Of a stretch of 64,000 nt of DNA, positions 57,702 to 64,000 are shown piece after piece. The position numbers and the translations under genes were made by a program. The DNA comes from an uncultured Eubacteriales bacterium (GTDB lineage: Bacteria; Bacillota; Clostridia; Christensenellales; Aristaeellaceae), in contig CACZHW010000007.1 of assembly GCA_902781095.1 (NCBI GenBank), positions 1 through 64,000 of the forward strand, given 5' to 3'. Numbering within the stretch: the first letter of the stretch is position 1; each line of letters starts with the position of its first letter. A model generated the notes under the pieces. It made no database searches. It was not told the DNA's origin and worked only from the letters and a program-made list of their open reading frames with translations.

Positions 57702-59126
57702 ATGGCTTTTGACGGATCCAAACGACTGCCCCCGCGGCGCAATGCGGGCGGGCCGCGGAAGCATGCCGGTCCGGGCCCGGCGAAGGCCTCCGGCCTGGTT
57801 TCCAGGCGCGTGGCGCTGGATACGCTCCTGGATGTCGAAAGGGACGGCGCCTACGCTTCCCTGGCGCTGGAGAAGCGGCTGGACCGCTCCGCCCTTTCGG
57901 AACGGGACCGCGCGCTGGCGACCCGCCTGGTGTACGGAACCATCGAGAACCGCATCCAGCTGGACTGGCTGATCGATCAGCTCCTGGAGGAGAACAAGGA
58001 CCTGGATCCGGTGCTGCGCGTAATCCTGCGCATGGGCGCCTATCAGATCTTCAAGCTGGACAGGGTGCCTGATATGGCGGCCGTGAACGAATCGGTCACG
58101 CTCGTCCGGTCCATGGGGCTGGAGAGCTATACCGGCCTTGCCAACGCGGTGCTGCGGAACCTCATCCGCAAGAAGGACGAAATCGTCTGGCCCAAACCGC
58201 AGGAGGACCCGGTCCGCTATCTGTCCATCCTCTTCAGCGCGCCGGAAGAACTCTGCCGCCTGCTCATCGACGCGTGGGGGGAGCACACAGCGCTCGAAAT
58301 CCTGCGTTACCGGCCGGAAACGAGGACGATCGACGTGCGCCCCAACACGCTCCGCTGCACGGCGGAGCGGCTGCTGCGCCTGATGGCGGAGGAAGGCCTC
58401 GTCTGGCATGAGGGCGTCGTCCCCGGCGTCTACAAGGTTGAGAGCGCGGGTGACCTGACGAAGCTGCGCGCCTTCCAGAACGGGCTGTTTACGATACAGG
58501 GCGAAAGCTCCGTACTGGCGGCCAGGGCGGTCGGCGCCCGGCCGGGGCAGACGGTGCTGGACGCCTGCGCGGCGCCCGGCGGAAAGAGCGCCGTCCTCGC
58601 AGAGGACATGAAGGGCAGCGGACGCGTCTTCGCGTGGGACACCCACGCGCACCGCGTGGAGCTGATCCAGAAGACGGCGAAGCGGCTCTTCCTGGACAAC
58701 GTGAGACCGATGCTGCGGGACGCGGCCCAGCCGCGCCCGGAGATGAACGGGACGCTGGACGCTGCCCTGGTGGACGCGCCCTGCTCCGGGACGGGCGTTA
58801 TGACGGAGAAGCCCGACCTCAAGTACCGCGTCACGGCGGAGGGCGTCCGCTCGCTGTGCGAGACGCAGAAGAGCATCCTGGACGCGGTAGCGCCGATGGT
58901 AAAGCCGGGCGGTACGCTGGTCTACTCCACCTGCTCCGTCCTGCCGCAGGAGAACGAGGAGCAGATCCGCGCCTTTCTGCAGCGGCATGACGAGTACGAG
59001 GTCCGGCCGCTTGCGGGCGAGCTGCCGGCCGCGCTTGCGGCGCTGGAGGGCGACTGCGGCCTGCAGTTGTTCGCCCACAGGGACGGGATGGACGGATTCT
59101 ACATCTGCAGGTTGCACAGAAAATAA
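57702..59126 (+). CDS. rsmB: 16S rRNA (cytosine-967-C5)-methyltransferase
   Basis: A 474-residue rRNA methyltransferase. An N-terminal NusB-like RNA-binding domain ('ALDTLLDVERDGAYASLALE', 'AVNESVTLVRSMGLESYTG') is followed by the catalytic domain with 'VLDACAAPGGKSAVLAEDMK' near residue 285, 'LVDAPCSGTGVM' near 357 and the second catalytic Cys in 'LVYSTCSVLPQENE' near 410. GGGAGGAG precedes the ATG at 57702. The basic, Gly/Pro-rich first 35 residues are an extra at the N-terminus. Confidence 0.94.
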   Translation: MAFDGSKRLPPRRNAGGPRKHAGPGPAKASGLVSRRVALDTLLDVERDGAYASLALEKRLDRSALSERDRALATRLVYGTIENRIQLDWLIDQLLEENKDLDPVLRVILRMGAYQIFKLDRVPDMAAVNESVTLVRSMGLESYTGLANAVLRNLIRKKDEIVWPKPQEDPVRYLSILFSAPEELCRLLIDAWGEHTALEILRYRPETRTIDVRPNTLRCTAERLLRLMAEEGLVWHEGVVPGVYKVESAGDLTKLRAFQNGLFTIQGESSVLAARAVGARPGQTVLDACAAPGGKSAVLAEDMKGSGRVFAWDTHAHRVELIQKTAKRLFLDNVRPMLRDAAQPRPEMNGTLDAALVDAPCSGTGVMTEKPDLKYRVTAEGVRSLCETQKSILDAVAPMVKPGGTLVYSTCSVLPQENEEQIRAFLQRHDEYEVRPLAGELPAALAALEGDCGLQLFAHRDGMDGFYICRLHRK

Positions 59127-59144
59127 CAAACCGGGAGAGAGCAT

Positions 59145-60230
59145 ATGCAGCTGGAACTGTTGAACATGAATCCGGAAGAGCTGACCGAATGGGCGAAAAA
59201 CCAGGGCCAGCCGGCCTTCAGGAGCCGTCAGCTCTTCGCCTGGCTGCACAAGGGCGTACCCTTTTCCGGGATGCTCAATCTCCCGAAGGACTTCCGCAGC
59301 CGGCTGGAGGCGGAGTGCAGCGCCAATCCGGTCAGCGTACTGGAGACCGTCGTCTCCAGGCTGGACGGGACCATGAAACTCCTCTACCGGCTTGGCGACG
59401 GCAACGTCATCGAAGGCGTGCTGATGCGCTACAGCTACGGCTGCACGCTCTGCCTGTCCACGCAGGTGGGCTGCCGGATGGGCTGCCTCTTCTGTGCCTC
59501 CACGCTGGACGGATGCGTGCGCGGACTGACAGCCGGCGAGATGCTGGGGCAGATCGTCTGTGCCAATACGCTCTTGGCAGATGAGGGCAAGGGCGAACAC
59601 GTGGGCAACATCGTGCTGATGGGCAGCGGGGAACCGCTGGACAACTACGACGAGGTGGTCCGGTTTCTGCGGATCCTCCGGCACCCGGATGGGCTGAACA
59701 TCGGCATGCGCAGCGTATCCCTCTCCACCTGCGGCCTCGTGCCGCAGATGCTCCGCTTTGCGGAGGAGGGGCTCCCGGTGACCCTGTCGCTCTCCCTGCA
59801 CGCGCCGAACGACGAGGTACGCAGGCGGATTATGCCGGTCGCCAAACGCTACGCGATGGCGGACGTGCTTTCGGCCTGCCGCACCTACATAGAGAAGACA
59901 GGGCGGCGCGTGATCATCGAGTACGCCCTGATTCACGGCATAAATGCCGACGTGCGGCAGGCATCGGAACTGGCGCACGTGCTGCGCGGCATGCAGTGCC
60001 ACGTCAACCTGATCCCGCTGAACAGCGTACCGGAAAGGGGGCTGTGCGGCGTAAGCGAGCGGGAGGTCCGCGCCTTTAAAGAAGCGCTTGAGGCGGCGGG
60101 CATCTCGGTGACGCGGCGCAGGGAGATGGGGGACGACATTGAAGGCGCCTGCGGACAGCTGCGCAGGCGGTATATCCGGGAGAGCGAAAAGGAAGCGGGG
60201 GGAGGTGACGCAGGATGCCGTCGGCCATGA
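59145..60230 (+). CDS. rlmN: 23S rRNA (adenine-2503-C2)-methyltransferase / tRNA methyltransferase RlmN
   Basis: A 361-residue radical SAM methyltransferase. The cluster motif C-x3-C-x2-C is C110, C114 and C117 in 'GCRMGCLFCAST', preceded by 'LCLSTQVGC'. Further family features are 'NIVLMGSGEPLDNYDEVVRF' near residue 155, 'RSVSLSTCGLVP' near 190 and the methyl-carrying Cys region 'GACGQLR' near 340. It modifies A2503 at the peptidyl transferase centre and A37 in some tRNAs. The 3' end overlaps the phosphatase gene by 16 bases. Confidence 0.96.
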   Translation: MQLELLNMNPEELTEWAKNQGQPAFRSRQLFAWLHKGVPFSGMLNLPKDFRSRLEAECSANPVSVLETVVSRLDGTMKLLYRLGDGNVIEGVLMRYSYGCTLCLSTQVGCRMGCLFCASTLDGCVRGLTAGEMLGQIVCANTLLADEGKGEHVGNIVLMGSGEPLDNYDEVVRFLRILRHPDGLNIGMRSVSLSTCGLVPQMLRFAEEGLPVTLSLSLHAPNDEVRRRIMPVAKRYAMADVLSACRTYIEKTGRRVIIEYALIHGINADVRQASELAHVLRGMQCHVNLIPLNSVPERGLCGVSEREVRAFKEALEAAGISVTRRREMGDDIEGACGQLRRRYIRESEKEAGGGDAGCRRP

Positions 60231-60940
60231 GGACGAACATCGGCCTGTCGCGGATCCAGAATGAGGATTCCGCCTGGTACGACGCGGACAAGGGCATCTT
60301 CGCCGTCGCCGACGGCATGGGCGGCCATCTGGCGGGCGAGGTTGCCAGCGCCATGGCCATCGAGGCCGTGCGAAAGATGGCGGAAGGCGCGAAGAGGGCT
60401 TCGTTCCCGCAGCTGCGGGACGCTTTTGCAGCGGCCAACGCGGATATCCTGAAGCATGCCGAGACCCACGCGGAATGCAGCGGCATGGGCACGACGCTTT
60501 CCGTCCTCTGGCTCTCGGGAGACCGGGCCTATCTGGCGCATACGGGTGACAGCCGGATTTACCGGCTGCGCGACGGTAACCTCACGCAGATCACGCGGGA
60601 CCACTCGCTGGTGGAGGAGCTGGTGGAGGCCGGCATCATCACGAAGGAAGAGGCGAGAAGCCATCCGCGCAGGAACATCATCACGCGCGCGCTCGGCACG
60701 GAAGGGGACAACCAGCCTGATCTCATCCTGGAGGACAACCACCCCGGCGACTGCTGGCTGCTCTGCTCGGACGGCCTTTCCGGCATGGTGAGGGACGAGG
60801 CGATCGCCGCCGAAATGAAGAAAGGGGATCCGGAGGAGGCTGCCGACGCCCTGATCCGGCTGGCGCTGGCTGCCGGCGGACTGGACAACGTCACCCTCAT
60901 CCTGTGCAGAGAGGAGGCGGCGGCGTGGAAGCGAGGTTGA
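60215..60940 (+). CDS. PP2C-type serine/threonine phosphatase (Stp/PrpC)
   Basis: A 241-residue Mn/Mg-dependent phosphatase that reverses the action of the neighbouring PASTA kinase. Metal-binding motifs are seen in order: 'RIQNEDSAWYDAD' near residue 14, 'VADGMGGHLAGEVAS' near 31, 'AHTGDSRIYRLRDG' near 110, 'LLCSDGLSGMV' near 186 and 'DNVTLIL' near 225. GGAGGTGACGC stands before the ATG at 60215. It overlaps both rlmN and the kinase gene, so the three are coupled, as is usual in Bacillota. Confidence 0.95.
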   Translation: MPSAMRTNIGLSRIQNEDSAWYDADKGIFAVADGMGGHLAGEVASAMAIEAVRKMAEGAKRASFPQLRDAFAAANADILKHAETHAECSGMGTTLSVLWLSGDRAYLAHTGDSRIYRLRDGNLTQITRDHSLVEELVEAGIITKEEARSHPRRNIITRALGTEGDNQPDLILEDNHPGDCWLLCSDGLSGMVRDEAIAAEMKKGDPEEAADALIRLALAAGGLDNVTLILCREEAAAWKRG

Positions 60941-62754
60941 TCGGCAAGGTCGTCAGCCGCCGGTTCCGCGTCGAGGAGGTCATCGGCAGCGGCGGCATGG
61001 CCGTCGTATACCGCGCCTTCGACCTCAAGACCCACCAGACGGTGGCGCTCAAGGTCCTGCGCGAGGAATACGAGCACGACGAAGAATACCGCGAACGCTT
61101 TCAGCGGGAGGCGGAGGTCGGCAGGAGGCTGAACCATCCCAATATCGTCAACCTGGTGGATTCCGGGGCCGTCGGCGGCGTGCGCTATATCGCGCTGGAA
61201 TACGTGGACGGCAAGACGCTCAAGGAAATCATCCAGCAGAAGGGGACGATGCAGCAGGAGGAAGCGGTGCATTACGCGCTGCAGATTCTCGCTGCACTGG
61301 GGCACGCGCATTCGCGCAAGATCATCCACCGGGACATCAAGCCGCAGAACCTCATGGTGACGCGCAGCGGCCAGCTGAAGATGGGGGATTTCGGCATCGC
61401 GGGCATCGCGGATACCAAGACGCTGACGGGAGACGGCAGCGTCATCGGCTCCGTCCACTACTTCTCGCCGGAACAGGCGAAGGGCATGCGGGCGACGGAG
61501 GCGAGCGACCTCTACTCGGTCGGCGTGATCCTCTACGAGATGCTGACCGGGCACGTGCCCTTCCAGGGGGAGACGGCCGTCTCCGTCGCGATGATGCACC
61601 TGATGAAAGAGCCCACGCCGGTGGAGGAGGAAGCGGAGGTTTCTCCGGCGCTGGCCAAGATCATCCGCAAGGCGCTGGAAAAGCAGCCGCAAAACCGCTA
61701 CCAGAGCGCGGACGCCATGATCCGCGATCTGCGGCGCGGTCTGCGCCATCCGGACGGCGCGTTTATGGACAACGAGAAGCGCAGGCGGAGAGCGCCGGCC
61801 GGAACGGAGCGCCCGCAGACCGACAGGAGGATGGGAACTGTCATCCTCTGCTTGGCCATCGTGCTGGCGGTTCTCGCGGGATTCGCCGGTTACCGGCTGT
61901 ACCGGACGCTGTTCGTCGTCTCGGACGTGCCGGATCTTGCCGGGCTGGACGCGTCCGGCGCCGAGAAGATGCTCTCCGGCTCCGATCTGCAGATGGGCGT
62001 GCAGTGGGAATACGACGACGCCGTGGCGGAAGGCTACGTCATCGGACAGGAACCGGCGGCGGGACAGACCGTGGACAAGGGTTCCACCGTCCTTGTGCGA
62101 TTGTCGATGGGCAGCGACATGATCATGGTGCCGTACGTCGCCGGGATGACCCAGCAGGAGGCGGAAGCCCTGATCACCGGGAACGGGTTTACCGTGGGGA
62201 CGGTTACGGGCACGGTCAGCGAGGTCATCCGGGGCATGGTGGTTTCACAGGAGCCGGAGGCCGGCGCGCGCCGCAAGGCCGGCGAGGCCGTGAACCTTAC
62301 CGTTTCAGTGGGGCGCGTCGTCGTGCCGGAACTGACGAACGTGCGCGAGGAGGAAGCGCTGCAGCGCATCGAGCAGGTCGGCCTCTCCGCGGGCGAGGTC
62401 ACCTACCGGGATACACGGTCGCCCACACAGGACGGCGTGGTGCTGGAACAGTCGCTGCCGCAGTTCATGGAGGTCGAGCCCGGGCAGGTAATCAGCCTGG
62501 CCGTCGGGCGCTACCGCCAGTGGGACAAAACCTACGCCGTTTCGGCGGAGGTCGACGTACCGGAGAGCGGCTGCGCCATACGCATCACCCTGGTGGACGA
62601 CGCGGCGGAAAACGAGATGTATTCCGCCCGGCACGGGACGCCGGGACCGGTGCAGATCAGCGTGACGCTGCGCAGCGAGACCTCCGGGCCGAAGAAGTGG
62701 CGGCTCTACGTCGACGGAAACCTGAAGGAAGAACACGAAATCACGATACTGTGA
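60925..62754 (+). CDS. prkC: PASTA-domain serine/threonine kinase (PrkC/StkP type)
   Basis: A 609-residue membrane kinase sensing cell-wall fragments. The start is GTG at 60925 with GAGGAGG 7 bases upstream. The kinase domain (1-270) has the Gly loop 'IGSGGMAVVYRAF', Lys in 'VALKVLREEY', catalytic 'IIHRDIKPQNLMV' and 'MGDFGIAG'. One membrane segment follows (about 305-328), then three PASTA repeats beginning near residues 333 ('DVPDLAGLDASGAEKML'), 401 ('VPYVAGMTQQEAEALI') and 465 ('VVPELTNVREEEALQRI'), and a C-terminal beta domain of about 75 residues. PASTA repeats bind muropeptides. It is coupled to its phosphatase gene. Confidence 0.95.
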   Translation: MEARLIGKVVSRRFRVEEVIGSGGMAVVYRAFDLKTHQTVALKVLREEYEHDEEYRERFQREAEVGRRLNHPNIVNLVDSGAVGGVRYIALEYVDGKTLKEIIQQKGTMQQEEAVHYALQILAALGHAHSRKIIHRDIKPQNLMVTRSGQLKMGDFGIAGIADTKTLTGDGSVIGSVHYFSPEQAKGMRATEASDLYSVGVILYEMLTGHVPFQGETAVSVAMMHLMKEPTPVEEEAEVSPALAKIIRKALEKQPQNRYQSADAMIRDLRRGLRHPDGAFMDNEKRRRRAPAGTERPQTDRRMGTVILCLAIVLAVLAGFAGYRLYRTLFVVSDVPDLAGLDASGAEKMLSGSDLQMGVQWEYDDAVAEGYVIGQEPAAGQTVDKGSTVLVRLSMGSDMIMVPYVAGMTQQEAEALITGNGFTVGTVTGTVSEVIRGMVVSQEPEAGARRKAGEAVNLTVSVGRVVVPELTNVREEEALQRIEQVGLSAGEVTYRDTRSPTQDGVVLEQSLPQFMEVEPGQVISLAVGRYRQWDKTYAVSAEVDVPESGCAIRITLVDDAAENEMYSARHGTPGPVQISVTLRSETSGPKKWRLYVDGNLKEEHEITIL

Positions 62755-62774
62755 CGCGGCAGACGGGGTGAAAA

Positions 62775-63653
62775 TTGGAAGGAATCATTCTGCGGGGCAT
62801 CGGCAGCTTTTACACGGTGGAAGACCGGGCCGGCAGCGGTTTGTATACGCTCCGCGCGCAGAAAAAGCTGCGCAGGACGGGGCTGAAACCGCTGGTCGGC
62901 GACAGGGTGGCCTTTATGCCCGGAGAGGGAGAAGAGGACGGATGGATCGAGCAGATTCTTCCGCGGAAAAACGAGCTCGTACGCCCCAGCGTCGCCAACG
63001 TGGATACGCTGATGCTGGTGCTGGCGCCCGTTCCGCTGCCCGACATGGTGATGATCGACAAGCTGATCCTCCGGGCCAGGCGCGGCGGCATGACGCCGGC
63101 CATCTGCGTCAACAAGACGGACCTTGAAAGCGACCTGCCGCAAAGAATCGGCAGGGAATACGCAGGCAGCGAGCTGCACAGCTTTTTCGTCAGCGCCAGG
63201 ACGGGCGCCGGGCTGGAGGCGCTGCGGCCCATGATGGAGGGCCGGGTGACGTGCCTGGCCGGCCAGTCCGCCGTCGGCAAGACGAGCCTGCTCAACGCGC
63301 TCTTCGGGCTTGAGATGGAGACGGGCGGCCTCAGCGAGAAGACCGAGCGCGGCAGGCACACGACGAGGCGGGCGGAACTGATGGCGCTGGGCGGGGCCTA
63401 CGTGATGGATACGCCCGGATTCAGCCTGCTGGAACTGGACGACGACCTGACGCCTTTGGATATCGCCGGATACTATACGGAATACGCGGCGCTGGAGGAA
63501 GGCTGCCGGTTCCAGCCCTGCCTGCACGACAGGGAACCCGGCTGCGCGGTGCGCCGCGCGGTGGAAAAAGGAGAACTCGGCCAACAGCGGTGGGAGAGAT
63601 ACCGTACGCTGCTCGCCGAGGCACGGGAAAACCAGAAAGGAAGATACACATGA
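62775..63653 (+). CDS. rsgA: Small ribosomal subunit biogenesis GTPase RsgA
   Basis: A 292-residue circularly permuted GTPase that checks late 30S assembly. An N-terminal OB-fold is followed by the G-domain in permuted order: G4 'NKTDLE' near residue 113, then 'GQSAVGKTSLLNALFG' (G1) near 163 and 'DTPGFSLLEL' (G3) near 212. The zinc finger is Cys/His in 'EEGCRFQPCLHDREPGCAV' near 240. The start codon is TTG at 62775. It overlaps the epimerase gene by ATGA. Confidence 0.95.
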   Translation: MEGIILRGIGSFYTVEDRAGSGLYTLRAQKKLRRTGLKPLVGDRVAFMPGEGEEDGWIEQILPRKNELVRPSVANVDTLMLVLAPVPLPDMVMIDKLILRARRGGMTPAICVNKTDLESDLPQRIGREYAGSELHSFFVSARTGAGLEALRPMMEGRVTCLAGQSAVGKTSLLNALFGLEMETGGLSEKTERGRHTTRRAELMALGGAYVMDTPGFSLLELDDDLTPLDIAGYYTEYAALEEGCRFQPCLHDREPGCAVRRAVEKGELGQQRWERYRTLLAEARENQKGRYT

Positions 63654-64000
63654 TCTTTGCGCCTTCGCTCCTCGGAGCGGATTTACTGAACCTGGGGGAG
63701 GAAGTCCGCCGGGTGGAAAGCTGGGGGGCCGAATGGATTCACTTTGACCAGATGGACGGCCACTTTGTGCCGAACATCAGCTTCGGTCCCGCGTTCGTGG
63801 CAGCGGTCCGCAAAAAGACGGACCTGTTCCTCGATGTCCACCTGATGCTCTCCGATCCGATGAACTATATCGACGCGTTTGCGGACGCGGGCGCCGACGG
63901 GATCACCGTACACGCGGAGGCCGCGGAGCCGGCGGCCGTGCTGGAGAAAATCCGCGCGAGAGGGCTGCGCGCAGGCATCTGCGTCAACCCGGGGACACCC
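63650..64000 (+). CDS. rpe: Ribulose-phosphate 3-epimerase, partial (runs off window end)
   Basis: The first 117 codons of the pentose phosphate epimerase that interconverts ribulose 5-phosphate and xylulose 5-phosphate. The start 'MIFAPSLLGADLLNLGEEVR' contains the conserved Ser of APS. Next come 'WIHFDQMDGHFVPNISFGP', with the metal-binding His and Asp, and 'FLDVHLMLSDPMNYI'. The frame is open to the last base of the window. The ATG overlaps the rsgA stop, the usual rsgA-rpe arrangement in Bacillota. Everything after 'AGICVNPGTP' lies outside. Confidence 0.95.
   Translation, partial: MIFAPSLLGADLLNLGEEVRRVESWGAEWIHFDQMDGHFVPNISFGPAFVAAVRKKTDLFLDVHLMLSDPMNYIDAFADAGADGITVHAEAAEPAAVLEKIRARGLRAGICVNPGTP

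Overview
The window looks like the chromosome of an anaerobic Gram-positive bacterium of the Bacillota (Clostridia-like), with a high-GC core. The reasons are the gene orders phoH-pgpH-ybeY-era, def-fmt-rsmB-rlmN-stp-prkC-rsgA-rpe and infC-rpmI-rplT, strong AGGAGG ribosome binding sites, near-consensus housekeeping promoters (many with 17-base spacers), a PASTA kinase, a VanW protein and a PgpH-type phosphodiesterase. I cannot name the genus. No rRNA, tRNA, CRISPR array or transposase was recognised.

Bases 1 to about 12,990 are an accessory island with lower and patchy GC. It begins with two phage fragments joined head to head: a partial virion-type protein on the minus strand and a family A phage DNA polymerase lacking its N-terminal part. 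Next comes a LAGLIDADG-like/Tudor-like protein on the minus strand, divergent from a five-gene plus-strand operon. That operon encodes a Phd/YefM-like regulator, a beta-class amino DNA methyltransferase, a cytosine-5 methyltransferase, a McrB-like AAA+ GTPase and a LlaJI/McrC-like nuclease subunit, so it is an apparently complete LlaJI-type restriction-modification system. A zinc-ribbon protein converges on it. Then follow a stretch that can fold into an elaborate RNA, a protein with a cysteine cluster, a paired stem-loop element, an MmeI-like restriction enzyme cut off just before its methyltransferase motif, and a head-tail adaptor remnant.

Bases 13,000 to 22,500 carry two transport loci transcribed divergently: a minus-strand operon (UroD/MtaA-like protein, GntR regulator, CUT1 sugar ABC transporter) and a plus-strand Fe3+/phosphoglycerate-type ABC transporter. 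Both place a strong stem-loop without a T-tract directly after the binding-protein gene. Bases 22,490 to 23,880 hold the translation operon infC-rpmI-rplT behind a leader with an intrinsic terminator. The minus strand from 23,908 to 30,381 is a polA operon: DNA polymerase I, a fused dephospho-CoA kinase/lytic transglycosylase, an orphan peptide-type binding protein and a VanH-like 2-hydroxyacid dehydrogenase.

Bases 30,500 to 38,640 run mostly on the plus strand: trmL, a small membrane protein, type 4 uracil-DNA glycosylase, an NfeD-FloA pair, a 'GEDPCH' repeat protein, thiolase, a radical SAM enzyme, a TPR-like membrane protein and a polysaccharide-export-type ABC ATPase. Bases 38,700 to 48,240 hold VanW, a membrane-anchored beta-propeller protein on a Thr-Pro repeat stalk, glycerol kinase, an ABC-2 permease, an HdeD-like protein, a TetR regulator with a (TA)13 tract in its leader, a 42-residue protein and a receiver-like protein. 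From 48,270 to the end are housekeeping genes for RNA processing, DNA repair, replication restart, protein N-terminus maturation, rRNA methylation and Ser/Thr phospho-signalling, ending in a partial ribulose-phosphate epimerase.
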